Positions 1-6,053 of a stretch of 7,534 nucleotides of DNA are shown piece by piece; position 1 is the first letter of the stretch, and each line of letters opens with the position of its first letter. The stretch spans positions 1 to 7,534 of the forward strand of contig JBOGGN010000198.1 in NCBI GenBank assembly GCA_050744165.1, in the 5' to 3' direction. Position numbers and translations under genes: made by a program. The notes below the pieces were generated by a model. It did no database searches. It was given only the letters and a program-made list of their open reading frames with translations, and was not told where the DNA came from. This DNA is from JBOGGN01 sp050744165. Its GTDB lineage: Bacteria; Actinomycetota; Acidimicrobiia; Acidimicrobiales; Palsa-688.

Positions 1-656
1 TCGGGGCGGAGCAGCCGACGCACGCCCGACGTCTGGACCGTCATGACGCTGAGGCTGTGGCCGACGATGTCGTGCAGTTCGCGCGCGATGCGGGTGCGTT
101 CCTCGACGACGGCCCGGAGCGCGTCGATCTCGTGTTCCTGTTCGCGCCGCGCAGCGCGTTCCTCAGCGGCGTCGGCGCGCTCACCTCGGTCGCGAAGCGC
201 GAAGCCGGCCAGCCACACGAGCCCGTACAGGGTCGGGGTAACCACGAGGGTGCCGACGGTGCGCCGCGGGTCGTTCGCCACGACGATCGTGACGCTGCCG
301 ACCGCGACGGCCAGCCCGATCCGCGCCCGCACGGCGTCGACCGGGCTCCCCAGCAAGAACGAGGCAGCCAATCCCGCGGCGAACGTGTCAATCGTGAACG
401 TCATCAGGTGCGGGTCGACGAATGACACCGCCGCGGCAAGCAGCAGCGTCACGGCGGGCGCGGCGAACGGGAACCGCCGGCGCGCCAACAGGGGCAGAAT
501 CACGAGCCAGAGCGCCGGCACCGCGAGCCAGGTCGACAAGCTGGGGCCGCCGACCTCATGACGCTGTGTCGCGACCTCGATCGCGCTTTCGATCGCGGCG
601 ACGACGATGAGCACGTCGAAGCCGAACCTCCGCGCCACAACTCCGAGCCGCTGCAT
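1..656 (-). CDS. Sensor histidine kinase, N-terminal part (cut by left edge)
   Basis: Two-component sensor kinase of the NarL-partner (HisKA_3) type; it should autophosphorylate on His and pass phosphate to a response regulator. The 218 visible residues hold about six hydrophobic segments (roughly 13-29, 43-59, 64-80, 88-103, 110-128, 136-154), then a charged coiled linker (155-187) and the H-box ERTRIARELHDIVGHSLSV with the phosphoacceptor His at residue 195 (bases 72-74). The ATPase domain lies beyond the window. The first in-frame ATG after an in-frame TGA (684-686) is at 654-656, but it has no ribosome binding site; a near-perfect GAGGAGGAGG instead precedes an ATG at 680-682 in another frame, so the true start may be there with an indel between. 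It is divergent from the hydrolase at 833. The kinase call is firm, the start is not, and the signal sensed is unknown. Confidence 0.9.
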   Translation of the reverse strand, partial: MQRLGVVARRFGFDVLIVVAAIESAIEVATQRHEVGGPSLSTWLAVPALWLVILPLLARRRFPFAAPAVTLLLAAAVSFVDPHLMTFTIDTFAAGLAASFLLGSPVDAVRARIGLAVAVGSVTIVVANDPRRTVGTLVVTPTLYGLVWLAGFALRDRGERADAAEERAARREQEHEIDALRAVVEERTRIARELHDIVGHSLSVMTVQTSGVRRLLRP

Positions 657-688
657 AAGCGGACGGTACCGGACCGCGTCATTTCAAA

Positions 689-698
689 CCTCCTCCTC
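689..698 (-). promoter_or_regulatory. Strong Shine-Dalgarno for the kinase gene
   Basis: Read on the minus strand this is GAGGAGGAGG, six bases before an ATG at 680-682. Spacing and sequence are ideal, yet that ATG is one frame away from the kinase reading frame. It is the main evidence that the kinase 5' end carries an indel. Confidence 0.7.
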
Positions 699-727
699 AA
701 GGACGAGTTTCGAATCCGCCCGCGGGA

Positions 728-746
728 CGAGCGCGAATCGCGCTCG
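728..746. repeat. Inverted repeat between divergent kinase and hydrolase genes
   Basis: Perfect 8-bp arms (CGAGCGCG and CGCGCTCG) around a 3-base centre AAT, in the 150-bp gap that must hold the promoters of both divergent genes. It could be an operator shared by both genes or a leader hairpin for the hydrolase. In GC-rich DNA a chance palindrome of this size is also possible. No clear -10/-35 pair was recognised in the gap. Confidence 0.4.
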
Positions 747-832
747 CGGCCGACGACTCCGCGGGGCCCGGTCCTTACCGTCCGTGTTGCGGGATCCACC
801 GGGTTTCCGCAGGACCGAGGGAAATCATCGTC

Positions 833-2875
833 ATGAAACCAAAGCGGATCTACACCCCCACTCGGATCGTTGCCCTGGTGATCATCGGGGTGATGTTGTT
901 CGGCCTGACGTACATCCGGTTCGCGCCCGGCGGCGCCGCGATCTCGGTGCCCGCCGGAGCCAAGGCCGGTGATCTGACCATGCACACGTGCACGTACGCG
1001 ACCGAGCAGGGTGCGATGCCCGCAGACTGCGGGACATTGGTCGTGCCGGAGAACCGAGCGAGCCCGAAATCACGGCTGATCGCGCTGCCGGTGACCCGGA
1101 TCCTGGCTCGCTCATCCCACCCGCTGGCGCCGATCTTCCATCTCAACGGCGGCCCTGGTACTACCGACATGACGTTCCCCCAAGCGAGCCGCCTGACCGC
1201 CCAGCACGATGTCGTCATGGTCGGCTACCGCGGCGTCGACGGCTCTTCGGTGCTGAACTGTCCCGAGGTGACCGCCGCGCTGGACAACTCCGCCGACTAT
1301 CTCGCCAAAGCGTCGCTGAGCACATACTCCCAGGCCTTGGCCTCGTGCGCGAAGCGGCTCGAGCGAGCGGGCGTAGACCTCGCCGGCTACACGCTGGCGG
1401 AGCAGGCCGACGACATGGAGGCCGCACGCGTCGCGCTCGGCTACCAGCGCATCGACCTGCTCAGCGATAGCGCCGGGACCCGTCTCTCGATGATCTACAC
1501 GTGGCGGTTCCCGAACAGTGTCGACCGCTCGGCGATGGTCGGGGTCAACCCGCCGGGAAACTTCCTGTACAGCGGAGACGAGATCGATCAGGGGATCGAG
1601 CGCTACTCGGCGCTGTGCGCGCAGCAGCCTGCCTGCCGCGCCCGCACCGCCAACCTCGCCGCCAGCATGCAGCACACGGCGACAGACATGCCGAGCTCGT
1701 GGTACTCACTGCCCATCAAGCCAGGCAACGTCCTGGTCGGGACGTTCCTCGGGCTCACCGATGCGACCTCGGTGCTTTCGCCACTGTCCGGCCCCATGAC
1801 CCTCGACTCGTGGATCTCCGCCGCGCAAGGCGACCCGAGCGGTATGTGGCTGCTATCGACGATGGCCGGTCTCGTCCTCCCCAAGTCGTTCGTCTGGGGC
1901 GAGTTTGCGAGCATCGGGATGGCCGACGCGCAGCCCGTCGACCGCTACTACAGCTCTGGCGCGGACCGGGGCTCGATCATCGGAAATCCCCTGGCGGACT
2001 TCCTGTGGGGGGCAGGAGGCCTTGTGCACGCTTGGCCGGCCAATCCGGGTGAGAACCAGTACACCAGCGTGCAGAACTCCAACGTTCCGACGCTGCTCAT
2101 CGGCGGGACGCTCGACTTCGAAACGCCGGCCCAGAACGCCACGAAGGAGCTGCTGCCCTACCTCCCCAACGGCCATCAGGTCGTACTGTCCGGGCTCGGG
2201 CACTCGGAGGACTTCTTTTCCTACGAGCCGAGCGCCAGCACGCAGCTGCTGACCACGTTCTACGCCACCGGCCAGGTCGACACGTCCCACTACACCCCCA
2301 ACGTGGTCAGCTTCACCACACCCTCCACGCAGACAGGGATTGCCAAGCGCATCCTTGCGGCAATGGTCGGCTTGGCCTTGTTGGCAGTGATCTGGCTCGT
2401 GGTGTTGGCGATCCGGATCCGCCGCCGAGGCGGTACCGGCCGCAAGACGGGCGCATGGATCCGTTCGGCCGGTCCGATCGTGTTCGGACTCGGCGGATGG
2501 TTCCTCGGCGCACTGTTGGTACTGCGGTTCTGGCCGAGCCGGCCGCTCGACGACCAGATGCTGGCAGTGGTCGCGGTCGCGGTGCCGATCTGGCTGGGGG
2601 TCTACGCCGGCTGGGTCCGCACCGACACCCCGAAGGCGATGCGGGCCAAGGGCATCGCTGCCGCGGGTGTCGCTGCGGTGGTCGGAGCCGCACTCGGATT
2701 CCACGTGTTCAGCGGGCTCATGGCGCTGATCACGACGATCATCGGTGCGGCGGTCGTGTCGAACCTGAGCCTGCTCGTGCTCGACATCTGGACCGAGCGG
2801 GCCGCCCGCCGGGGAACGGCCGCCCCAGCGGTGGATCTGTCGGAGACGAAGCACCTGGAGCCGGCCCTGCTCTGA
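833..2875 (+). CDS. Membrane-anchored alpha/beta hydrolase (peptidase S33-like)
   Basis: Serine hydrolase of the alpha/beta fold resembling the tripeptidyl aminopeptidase/proline iminopeptidase group, probably acting on peptides or small esters outside the membrane. An N-terminal hydrophobic helix (about 11-29) acts as uncleaved anchor or signal. The oxyanion motif NGGPG is at 105-109, the nucleophile elbow SDSAG at 211-215 (Ser213, where the family usually has G-x-S-x-G), Asp428 in GTLDFETP and His457 in GLGHSED, so the triad looks complete. After the catalytic domain come hydrophobic helices at about 507-527, 547-565, 576-594, 607-625 and 627-651; soluble S33 enzymes usually end after the His. 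The ATG at 833 is supported by GAGGGAAA upstream at 817-823. It stands alone, divergent from the sensor kinase and followed by a strong terminator. The fold is secure; the substrate is unknown. Confidence 0.88.
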   Translation: MKPKRIYTPTRIVALVIIGVMLFGLTYIRFAPGGAAISVPAGAKAGDLTMHTCTYATEQGAMPADCGTLVVPENRASPKSRLIALPVTRILARSSHPLAPIFHLNGGPGTTDMTFPQASRLTAQHDVVMVGYRGVDGSSVLNCPEVTAALDNSADYLAKASLSTYSQALASCAKRLERAGVDLAGYTLAEQADDMEAARVALGYQRIDLLSDSAGTRLSMIYTWRFPNSVDRSAMVGVNPPGNFLYSGDEIDQGIERYSALCAQQPACRARTANLAASMQHTATDMPSSWYSLPIKPGNVLVGTFLGLTDATSVLSPLSGPMTLDSWISAAQGDPSGMWLLSTMAGLVLPKSFVWGEFASIGMADAQPVDRYYSSGADRGSIIGNPLADFLWGAGGLVHAWPANPGENQYTSVQNSNVPTLLIGGTLDFETPAQNATKELLPYLPNGHQVVLSGLGHSEDFFSYEPSASTQLLTTFYATGQVDTSHYTPNVVSFTTPSTQTGIAKRILAAMVGLALLAVIWLVVLAIRIRRRGGTGRKTGAWIRSAGPIVFGLGGWFLGALLVLRFWPSRPLDDQMLAVVAVAVPIWLGVYAGWVRTDTPKAMRAKGIAAAGVAAVVGAALGFHVFSGLMALITTIIGAAVVSNLSLLVLDIWTERAARRGTAAPAVDLSETKHLEPALL

Positions 2876-2885
2876 TCGCCCGAAC

Positions 2886-2923
2886 CGTGTCGGGGAATCC
2901 TTGGAGGAGGATTCCCCGACACG
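2886..2923 (+). terminator. Hairpin terminator of the hydrolase gene
   Basis: A perfect 15-bp stem (2886-2900 with 2909-2923, CGTGTCGGGGAATCC and its complement) with an 8-base loop, starting 11 bp after the hydrolase stop codon. There is no T-run after it, which is common for actinobacterial hairpin terminators. It also marks the boundary to the decayed stretch downstream. Confidence 0.8.
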
Positions 2924-3039
2924 CGCGCGCGCCGGGGGATGAGCCGCCTGCTCTTTCAAGGGTCGCGGTCAGGATTCCCGAGTGCATGTCAACCACGATC
3001 AGCTCGCTGAAGGTTAGGCCGTCGACCTGCCATGCGTAG

Positions 3040-3513
3040 CCGCCATGGACGGTTCGCGACCTCGTGAGCCACGTGGTCGGCGAAAGCATCATGTCGCTAC
3101 GCCTCCTCCACGGCGCTGATGCCGAAACTGCGATGGCTGGACTCGATAGTGATATTTTGGGAAGCGATCCATTCGCTGCCTTCAATACAGCGGCGTCAGC
3201 CGAGCAAGCGACTTTCGAGGAGTCAGGGGCCATGGAGCGGATCGTTCACCACCCGGCCATGGACATGCCCGGAACCCAGCTACTCGGGTTCAGGATCGGC
3301 GGCCTCACGCTGCATGCATGGGACCTGGCTCGCGGCGTTCGAGCCGATGAGACCCTCGACTCGGATCTGGTCGAGGCGGTCTGGGCGCAGCTGTCGCCCA
3401 TGGAGCCGTTCATTGCGCAGACCGGGGTGTTCGGTGCCGGCCCAAGTGGGGAGCTTGGCCAAGACGCGCCATTACAGCTGCGCCTTCTGGACCTGTCCGG
3501 CCATCGCACCTGA
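3040..3513 (+). pseudogene. TIGR03086/DinB-like protein, 5' end broken
   Basis: Remnant of a TIGR03086 protein, the mycothiol-dependent maleylpyruvate isomerase-like branch of the DinB four-helix metal-binding superfamily. Recognisable blocks in order are WTVRDLVSHVVGE (from about 3046), the HHPAMDMPGTQLLGFRIG stretch, and LTLHAWDLARG, whose His residues would bind the metal; it ends in the family-like LLDLSGHRT. The family normally has some 50 more N-terminal residues ending in a PC-x-x-W block. Here the matching part reads PSTCHA, then a TAG stop (3037-3039), then PPWTVRDL, so the first helix is interrupted and the sequence upstream is not family-like. A GTG at 3064 could start a 149-aa product, but it has no convincing ribosome binding site and lacks the first helix. 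Most likely a recently disabled gene, less likely a shortened functional one. Confidence 0.7.
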
Positions 3514-3838
3514 TGCGGTATCAGGCTACGAGGGTATGTGACTGGCGCTGGTCCGAGGGATAGCCCCAAATGCTCGGCGTTGAGCGGGATACGGGTATCC
3601 CCAAGGACAGGTCAATCATCCCTTGAGATAAGTACCGTTCAGGGACGATCGCGAAGGGTTGTCGCCCGCCGCTGCAGACTTCGTCTTGATGTTCGACTGC
3701 ACGATATGCGCGGCAGAGAACGACGGGACGAGCAGCCAGAAGGGCGCCCCACTTCGGCCCGAGTAGGCGCGCTCGGTAATCGTCTGTTGGGTATCGGTGT
3801 GCAGGCGAATACGCCGCGTGCGAGCGGGTGGCTGGTGG
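3514..3838. other. Gene-free stretch between broken DinB-like gene and TA-like pair
   Basis: About 325 bp with no convincing gene. Open frames here have no family resemblance. One plus-strand frame at 3629-3763 reads like a protein C-terminus (about 45 residues ending at TAG) but has no start or recognisable match, so it may be a gene remnant. A near-perfect 16-bp palindrome lies at 3586-3601. Confidence 0.5.
3586..3601. repeat. 16-bp palindrome
   Basis: GGGATAC, two bases, GTATCCC: perfect 7-bp arms. The size and symmetry suit a dimeric regulator operator, but no intact gene starts next to it, so it may be left over from a lost promoter. Confidence 0.35.
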
Positions 3839-4279
3839 TCAGGTGAATGGGGAGCGTACCTGGAGTTGGATGCCGAGGTCGGCGCAAGCGTCGCGAAGAA
3901 GTGCAGTTTCGACCGCTACTCGGATGGTGGCTGCGCTGATGAGGGCGGTGGCGAGCGCCTCCGCGCTCAGATGGTTGACTCGTCTGCGTAATCGGAGTGC
4001 GCCCATCACCGGCACCAGTACCCGCGGGCCGGGCACGACAATCTCGGGTGGCAGATCGTCGAGGGCCGTGAGGAGCTGGTTTTGGGCCGAGGAGGACAGT
4101 GCGGCCACCATGGTCGAAAGCGACCCCGTTGACGCCGGGTCGTGTAGAGCTCGATGGAGGCGGTAGTACCACGTACCGGTGGTGAGGACGCTGCCGGCGG
4201 CCGCGTCGCTCAAGAGATGTGGGCCCGCCCGACGGGTCAGGACCGCGAGCAGAGTCGCGTCGTCGATAACGGTCGGCAA
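3839..4279 (-). CDS. PIN-like protein, putative toxin of a TA-like pair
   Basis: A 146-aa protein. It opens with PTVIDDATLL, like the first strand and Asp of a PIN nuclease domain, and closes with NHLSAEALATALISAA (about residues 101-116) followed by VETALLRDACADLGI, which resembles the PIN C-terminal pattern of a helix, a strand and then a helix before a final strand. The middle acidic residues of canonical VapC are not clear, so it may be a divergent or inactive PIN relative. The TTG start at 4277-4279 is the first possible start after an in-frame TGA and has GTGAGG four bases upstream. It lies 17 bp after the small gene on the same strand, so the two are co-transcribed. Proteins of this layout are, to my recollection, widespread hypotheticals in actinobacteria; the toxin role is inferred from the pair and the PIN-like ends. 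Confidence 0.6.
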   Translation of the reverse strand: MPTVIDDATLLAVLTRRAGPHLLSDAAAGSVLTTGTWYYRLHRALHDPASTGSLSTMVAALSSSAQNQLLTALDDLPPEIVVPGPRVLVPVMGALRLRRRVNHLSAEALATALISAATIRVAVETALLRDACADLGIQLQVRSPFT

Positions 4280-4296
4280 CGAACCTCACGGGCAGT

Positions 4297-4554
4297 TCAG
4301 GTGTCAGCGAGTTCGGGATCGTCGGCGACGAGTTGGGCGACCGCCTGGAAATACGTTCCGTCCCTCAGGATGCGGTCGATGAAGGCTGCGAGTTCGTCGG
4401 AGACCGGCTGGACGAAGGAACCGGCGATGACGGGGCGGAACTCGCCGCTGGACTGGGCTAACGCCCGGGCGCGTTCGACCGCAACTTGAAGCTCGCTCGG
4501 TGTGGTGTGATCGACGGCGACCCTCTCAAGCCTACCGCCGGGAATGTGCGCCAA
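4297..4554 (-). CDS. Small helical protein, putative antitoxin partner
   Basis: Small protein of about 85 aa, first gene of the minus-strand pair. The conserved-looking core runs from DHTTPSELQVAVERARALA (about 16-34) through a VSDELAAFIDRILRDGTYF segment to an acidic end DDPELADT. It is mostly helical and charged, as expected for a VapB-like antitoxin, though no DNA-binding fold can be named. The start is uncertain: TTG at 4552-4554 follows a GGGGGG run four bases upstream and is the best choice, but the recognisable core starts later, at a GTC-rich stretch without a usable start codon, and the frame is open further upstream to 4692. It is divergent from the recombinase at 4628, with hairpins in the shared 73-bp gap. 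Confidence 0.55.
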   Translation of the reverse strand: MAHIPGGRLERVAVDHTTPSELQVAVERARALAQSSGEFRPVIAGSFVQPVSDELAAFIDRILRDGTYFQAVAQLVADDPELADT

Positions 4555-4584
4555 CGTGCCCCCCTGGGGGCGTGATTCTGGATC

Positions 4585-4604
4585 CCCGGCCCATCGGGGC
4601 CGGG
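4585..4604. repeat. Inverted repeat between recombinase and TA-like pair
   Basis: Perfect 8-bp arms CCCGGCCC and GGGCCGGG around ATCG, in the 73-bp gap between divergent genes. A second, tighter C-run/G-run palindrome lies at 4559-4570. They could be operators for autoregulation of the TA-like pair or leader hairpins for the recombinase; GC-rich background makes chance possible. Confidence 0.4.
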
Positions 4605-4614
4605 TCAGGACCCG

Positions 4615-4621
4615 AAGGGAG
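4615..4621 (+). promoter_or_regulatory. Ribosome binding site of the recombinase
   Basis: AAGGGAG ending six bases before the ATG at 4628. It fixes that ATG as the start rather than the earlier in-frame ATG at 4544. Confidence 0.65.
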
Positions 4622-4627
4622 TCCATC

Positions 4628-5540
4628 ATGTCCACCACTACGTCCGTCGCCGTTGTTGTCCCCGAACCTTCGCTCGAGCAACGTGAAGCCATCGCCGTAG
4701 CCGGGTTTCTGGCCGGTTACGGCGGAAGCACCCGACGCAGCTACGCCACCGACCTGCGGCTCTTCGCCTGCTGGTGCCATGAGGGCCGACTGACCCTGTT
4801 CAGCGTGCGGCGTGCCCACCTCGAGCTGTACGGGCGCTGGATGGAGGAGACCGGCAGGATGCGCTCCACCGTGGCACGACGCCTGTCGACCCTGGCCAGC
4901 TTCTACCGCTACCTGGCGCAGGAGGAATTCATCGAGCGGAACCCGGCGCTCAACGTCCGCCGCCCCAAGGTTGACTACGAGTCGCGGACCTTGGGATTGG
5001 ACCGCAACGAGCTCGGGGCGTTCTGGTCCAAGCCGGGATCGGATCCGCCCGGGATCATGCCCTGGCGTCGCTCCTCGCGCTAAACGGGCTGCGGATCTCC
5101 AAAGCGCTGGGGGCGGACATCGAGGACTTGGACCTCGAGCGGGGACATCGAACTCTCAAGATCGTCCGTAAGGGCGGCAAGCACGTGACGATCCCGCTGG
5201 CGCCCAGAACGTCCCGGGTGCTGGACCTGTACATCGACGAGCGGACGACAGGAGCGATCTTCCTCGGTGCCCGTGGTGAGCGGATGGACCGCCACGCGGC
5301 CGACCGAACCGTGAACGCCTGGCCCAGCGCGCCGGGATCGGCAAGCGGATCAGCCCGCACAGCCTGAGGCACTCTTTCATCACCGCCGCCCTCGATGCCG
5401 GCGTGCCCCTGCGAGACGTCCAAGAGGCTGCTAGCCATGCCGACCCCCGAACCACCATGCGCTACGACCGGGGCCGAGGCTCATTGGACCGTCACGCCAC
5501 CTACATCGTAGCAACCTTCATCGCCGGCGCCTCAAGATGA
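4628..5540 (+). pseudogene. Tyrosine recombinase/integrase with two frameshifts
   Basis: Phage-integrase family recombinase, about 304 aa if the frame is restored. The first frame gives the SAM-like core-binding domain (about residues 20-110, including STVARRLSTLASFYRYL) up to Phe132 at 5021-5023, then loses frame and stops at 5081-5083. A second frame from about 5023 carries Arg I in LNGLRIS (5092-5094) and the beta-hairpin Lys in VRKGGKHVTIPL, then stops at 5365-5367. A third frame from about 5313 carries HSLRH (His 5358-5360, Arg 5367-5369), the later His in ASHADPRTT (5436-5438) and the nucleophile Tyr in MRYDR (5463-5465), ending at 5538-5540. Each break is explained by one missing base. 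All catalytic residues survive, so the decay is recent or the breaks are sequencing errors. The Glu usual after Arg I (RISE) is Lys here. Confidence 0.85.
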
Positions 5541-5546
5541 CCGCAC

Positions 5547-5579
5547 GCCGGGCGTTATCGGGCGAAGGTAACGCCCGGC
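5547..5579 (+). terminator. Hairpin after the recombinase
   Basis: Perfect 11-bp arms GCCGGGCGTTA and TAACGCCCGGC with an 11-base loop, seven bases after the recombinase stop. Position favours a terminator, though the stretch after it is only moderately T-rich. An attachment-site arm is the alternative, since an 11-mer overlapping its left arm recurs with one mismatch at 5622-5632. Confidence 0.55.
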
Positions 5580-5630
5580 CCCGCCGGATATCGCGCATTT
5601 ATTCCGTCCGTTTTTCTGGGTGTTATCGGC

Positions 5631-5644
5631 CGTTTCTGGAAACG
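5631..5644. repeat. Short palindrome CGTTTC-TG-GAAACG
   Basis: Perfect 6-bp arms around a 2-base centre. A related CCGTTTTTCTGG lies about 20 bp upstream. Tyrosine recombinase core sites are short inverted repeats around a spacer, but the 2-base centre here is too short for a standard crossover region. Confidence 0.3.
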
Positions 5645-5737
5645 TGTTCATGTCCTGCCGCCTCGGTTCCCTTCGAAAGGCGCATCCGGGATGTGCTGTG
5701 GCCTTGGCCCGCCGTCGGTGGGTTCGATGACTAGGTT

Positions 5738-5760
5738 GTCTGCCCGGTGCAGGGGCAGAC
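5738..5760. repeat. Hairpin GTCTGCCC / GGGCAGAC
   Basis: Perfect 8-bp stem with a 7-base loop in a gene-free stretch. It could end minus-strand transcription coming from the Cys-rich gene, but lies about 290 bp beyond that stop; function not known. Confidence 0.35.
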
Positions 5761-6053
5761 GTCGGCGACGAGGTGATGTTGCCGGTTTGGATGTCTCATG
5801 CAAACCGAGCCTGCCCGCTCGAGAACTCGAACGTCGACCTAGCCATTCGCGAGACGACAGACCTACGGCAGCAGAGCGGAACTTCCTTCGCTTCTTTTGG
5901 CCGACGATCAAAGCGTTACGCAACCTCGGGGATCGGCACCCCAGGAGAGGTAATCGATTCCGCGGTTGGGACAGAGACGGCCATACGAGCATCTTGTCTG
6001 GTCACCGGAACAATTCTGAAGGGGCTGCCGCTTGCACCCAAGAGCGCCAGGGG

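Larger units (their letters stand above)
5541..6053. other. Gene-free stretch after the recombinase
   Basis: About 510 bp between the recombinase stop and the stop of the convergent Cys-rich gene. Open frames exist on both strands but none has a ribosome binding site, typical GC3 pattern or family resemblance. The base composition falls toward lower GC after about 5860. It contains three inverted repeats, listed separately; the first may terminate the recombinase transcript. Confidence 0.5.

Noticed and set aside
57..561. Plus-strand frames over the kinase region
   Set aside because: Antisense of the H-box and membrane segments, which are clear on the minus strand.
1853..2959. Long minus-strand open frame (368 aa) opposite the hydrolase
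   Set aside because: Arg/Gly/Asp-rich shadow of the hydrolase codons, no family resemblance, and it runs through the terminator.
2739..3233. Minus-strand frame of 164 aa over the terminator and DinB-like remnant
   Set aside because: Overlaps the hydrolase end and the plus-strand family blocks; its sequence resembles no known family.
3639..4289. Minus-strand frame of 216 aa overlapping the PIN-like gene
   Set aside because: Arg/Pro/Ser-rich composition typical of an out-of-frame reading; the 3839-4279 frame has the coherent protein.
5715..5735. GGGTTCGATGAC resembling a tRNA T-loop
   Set aside because: The T-stem does not pair and no acceptor or anticodon arm can be drawn around it.
5648..5992. 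Minus-strand frame of 114 aa in the gene-free stretch
   Set aside because: No ribosome binding site, Arg/Pro-rich, and no recognisable transposase or other family.
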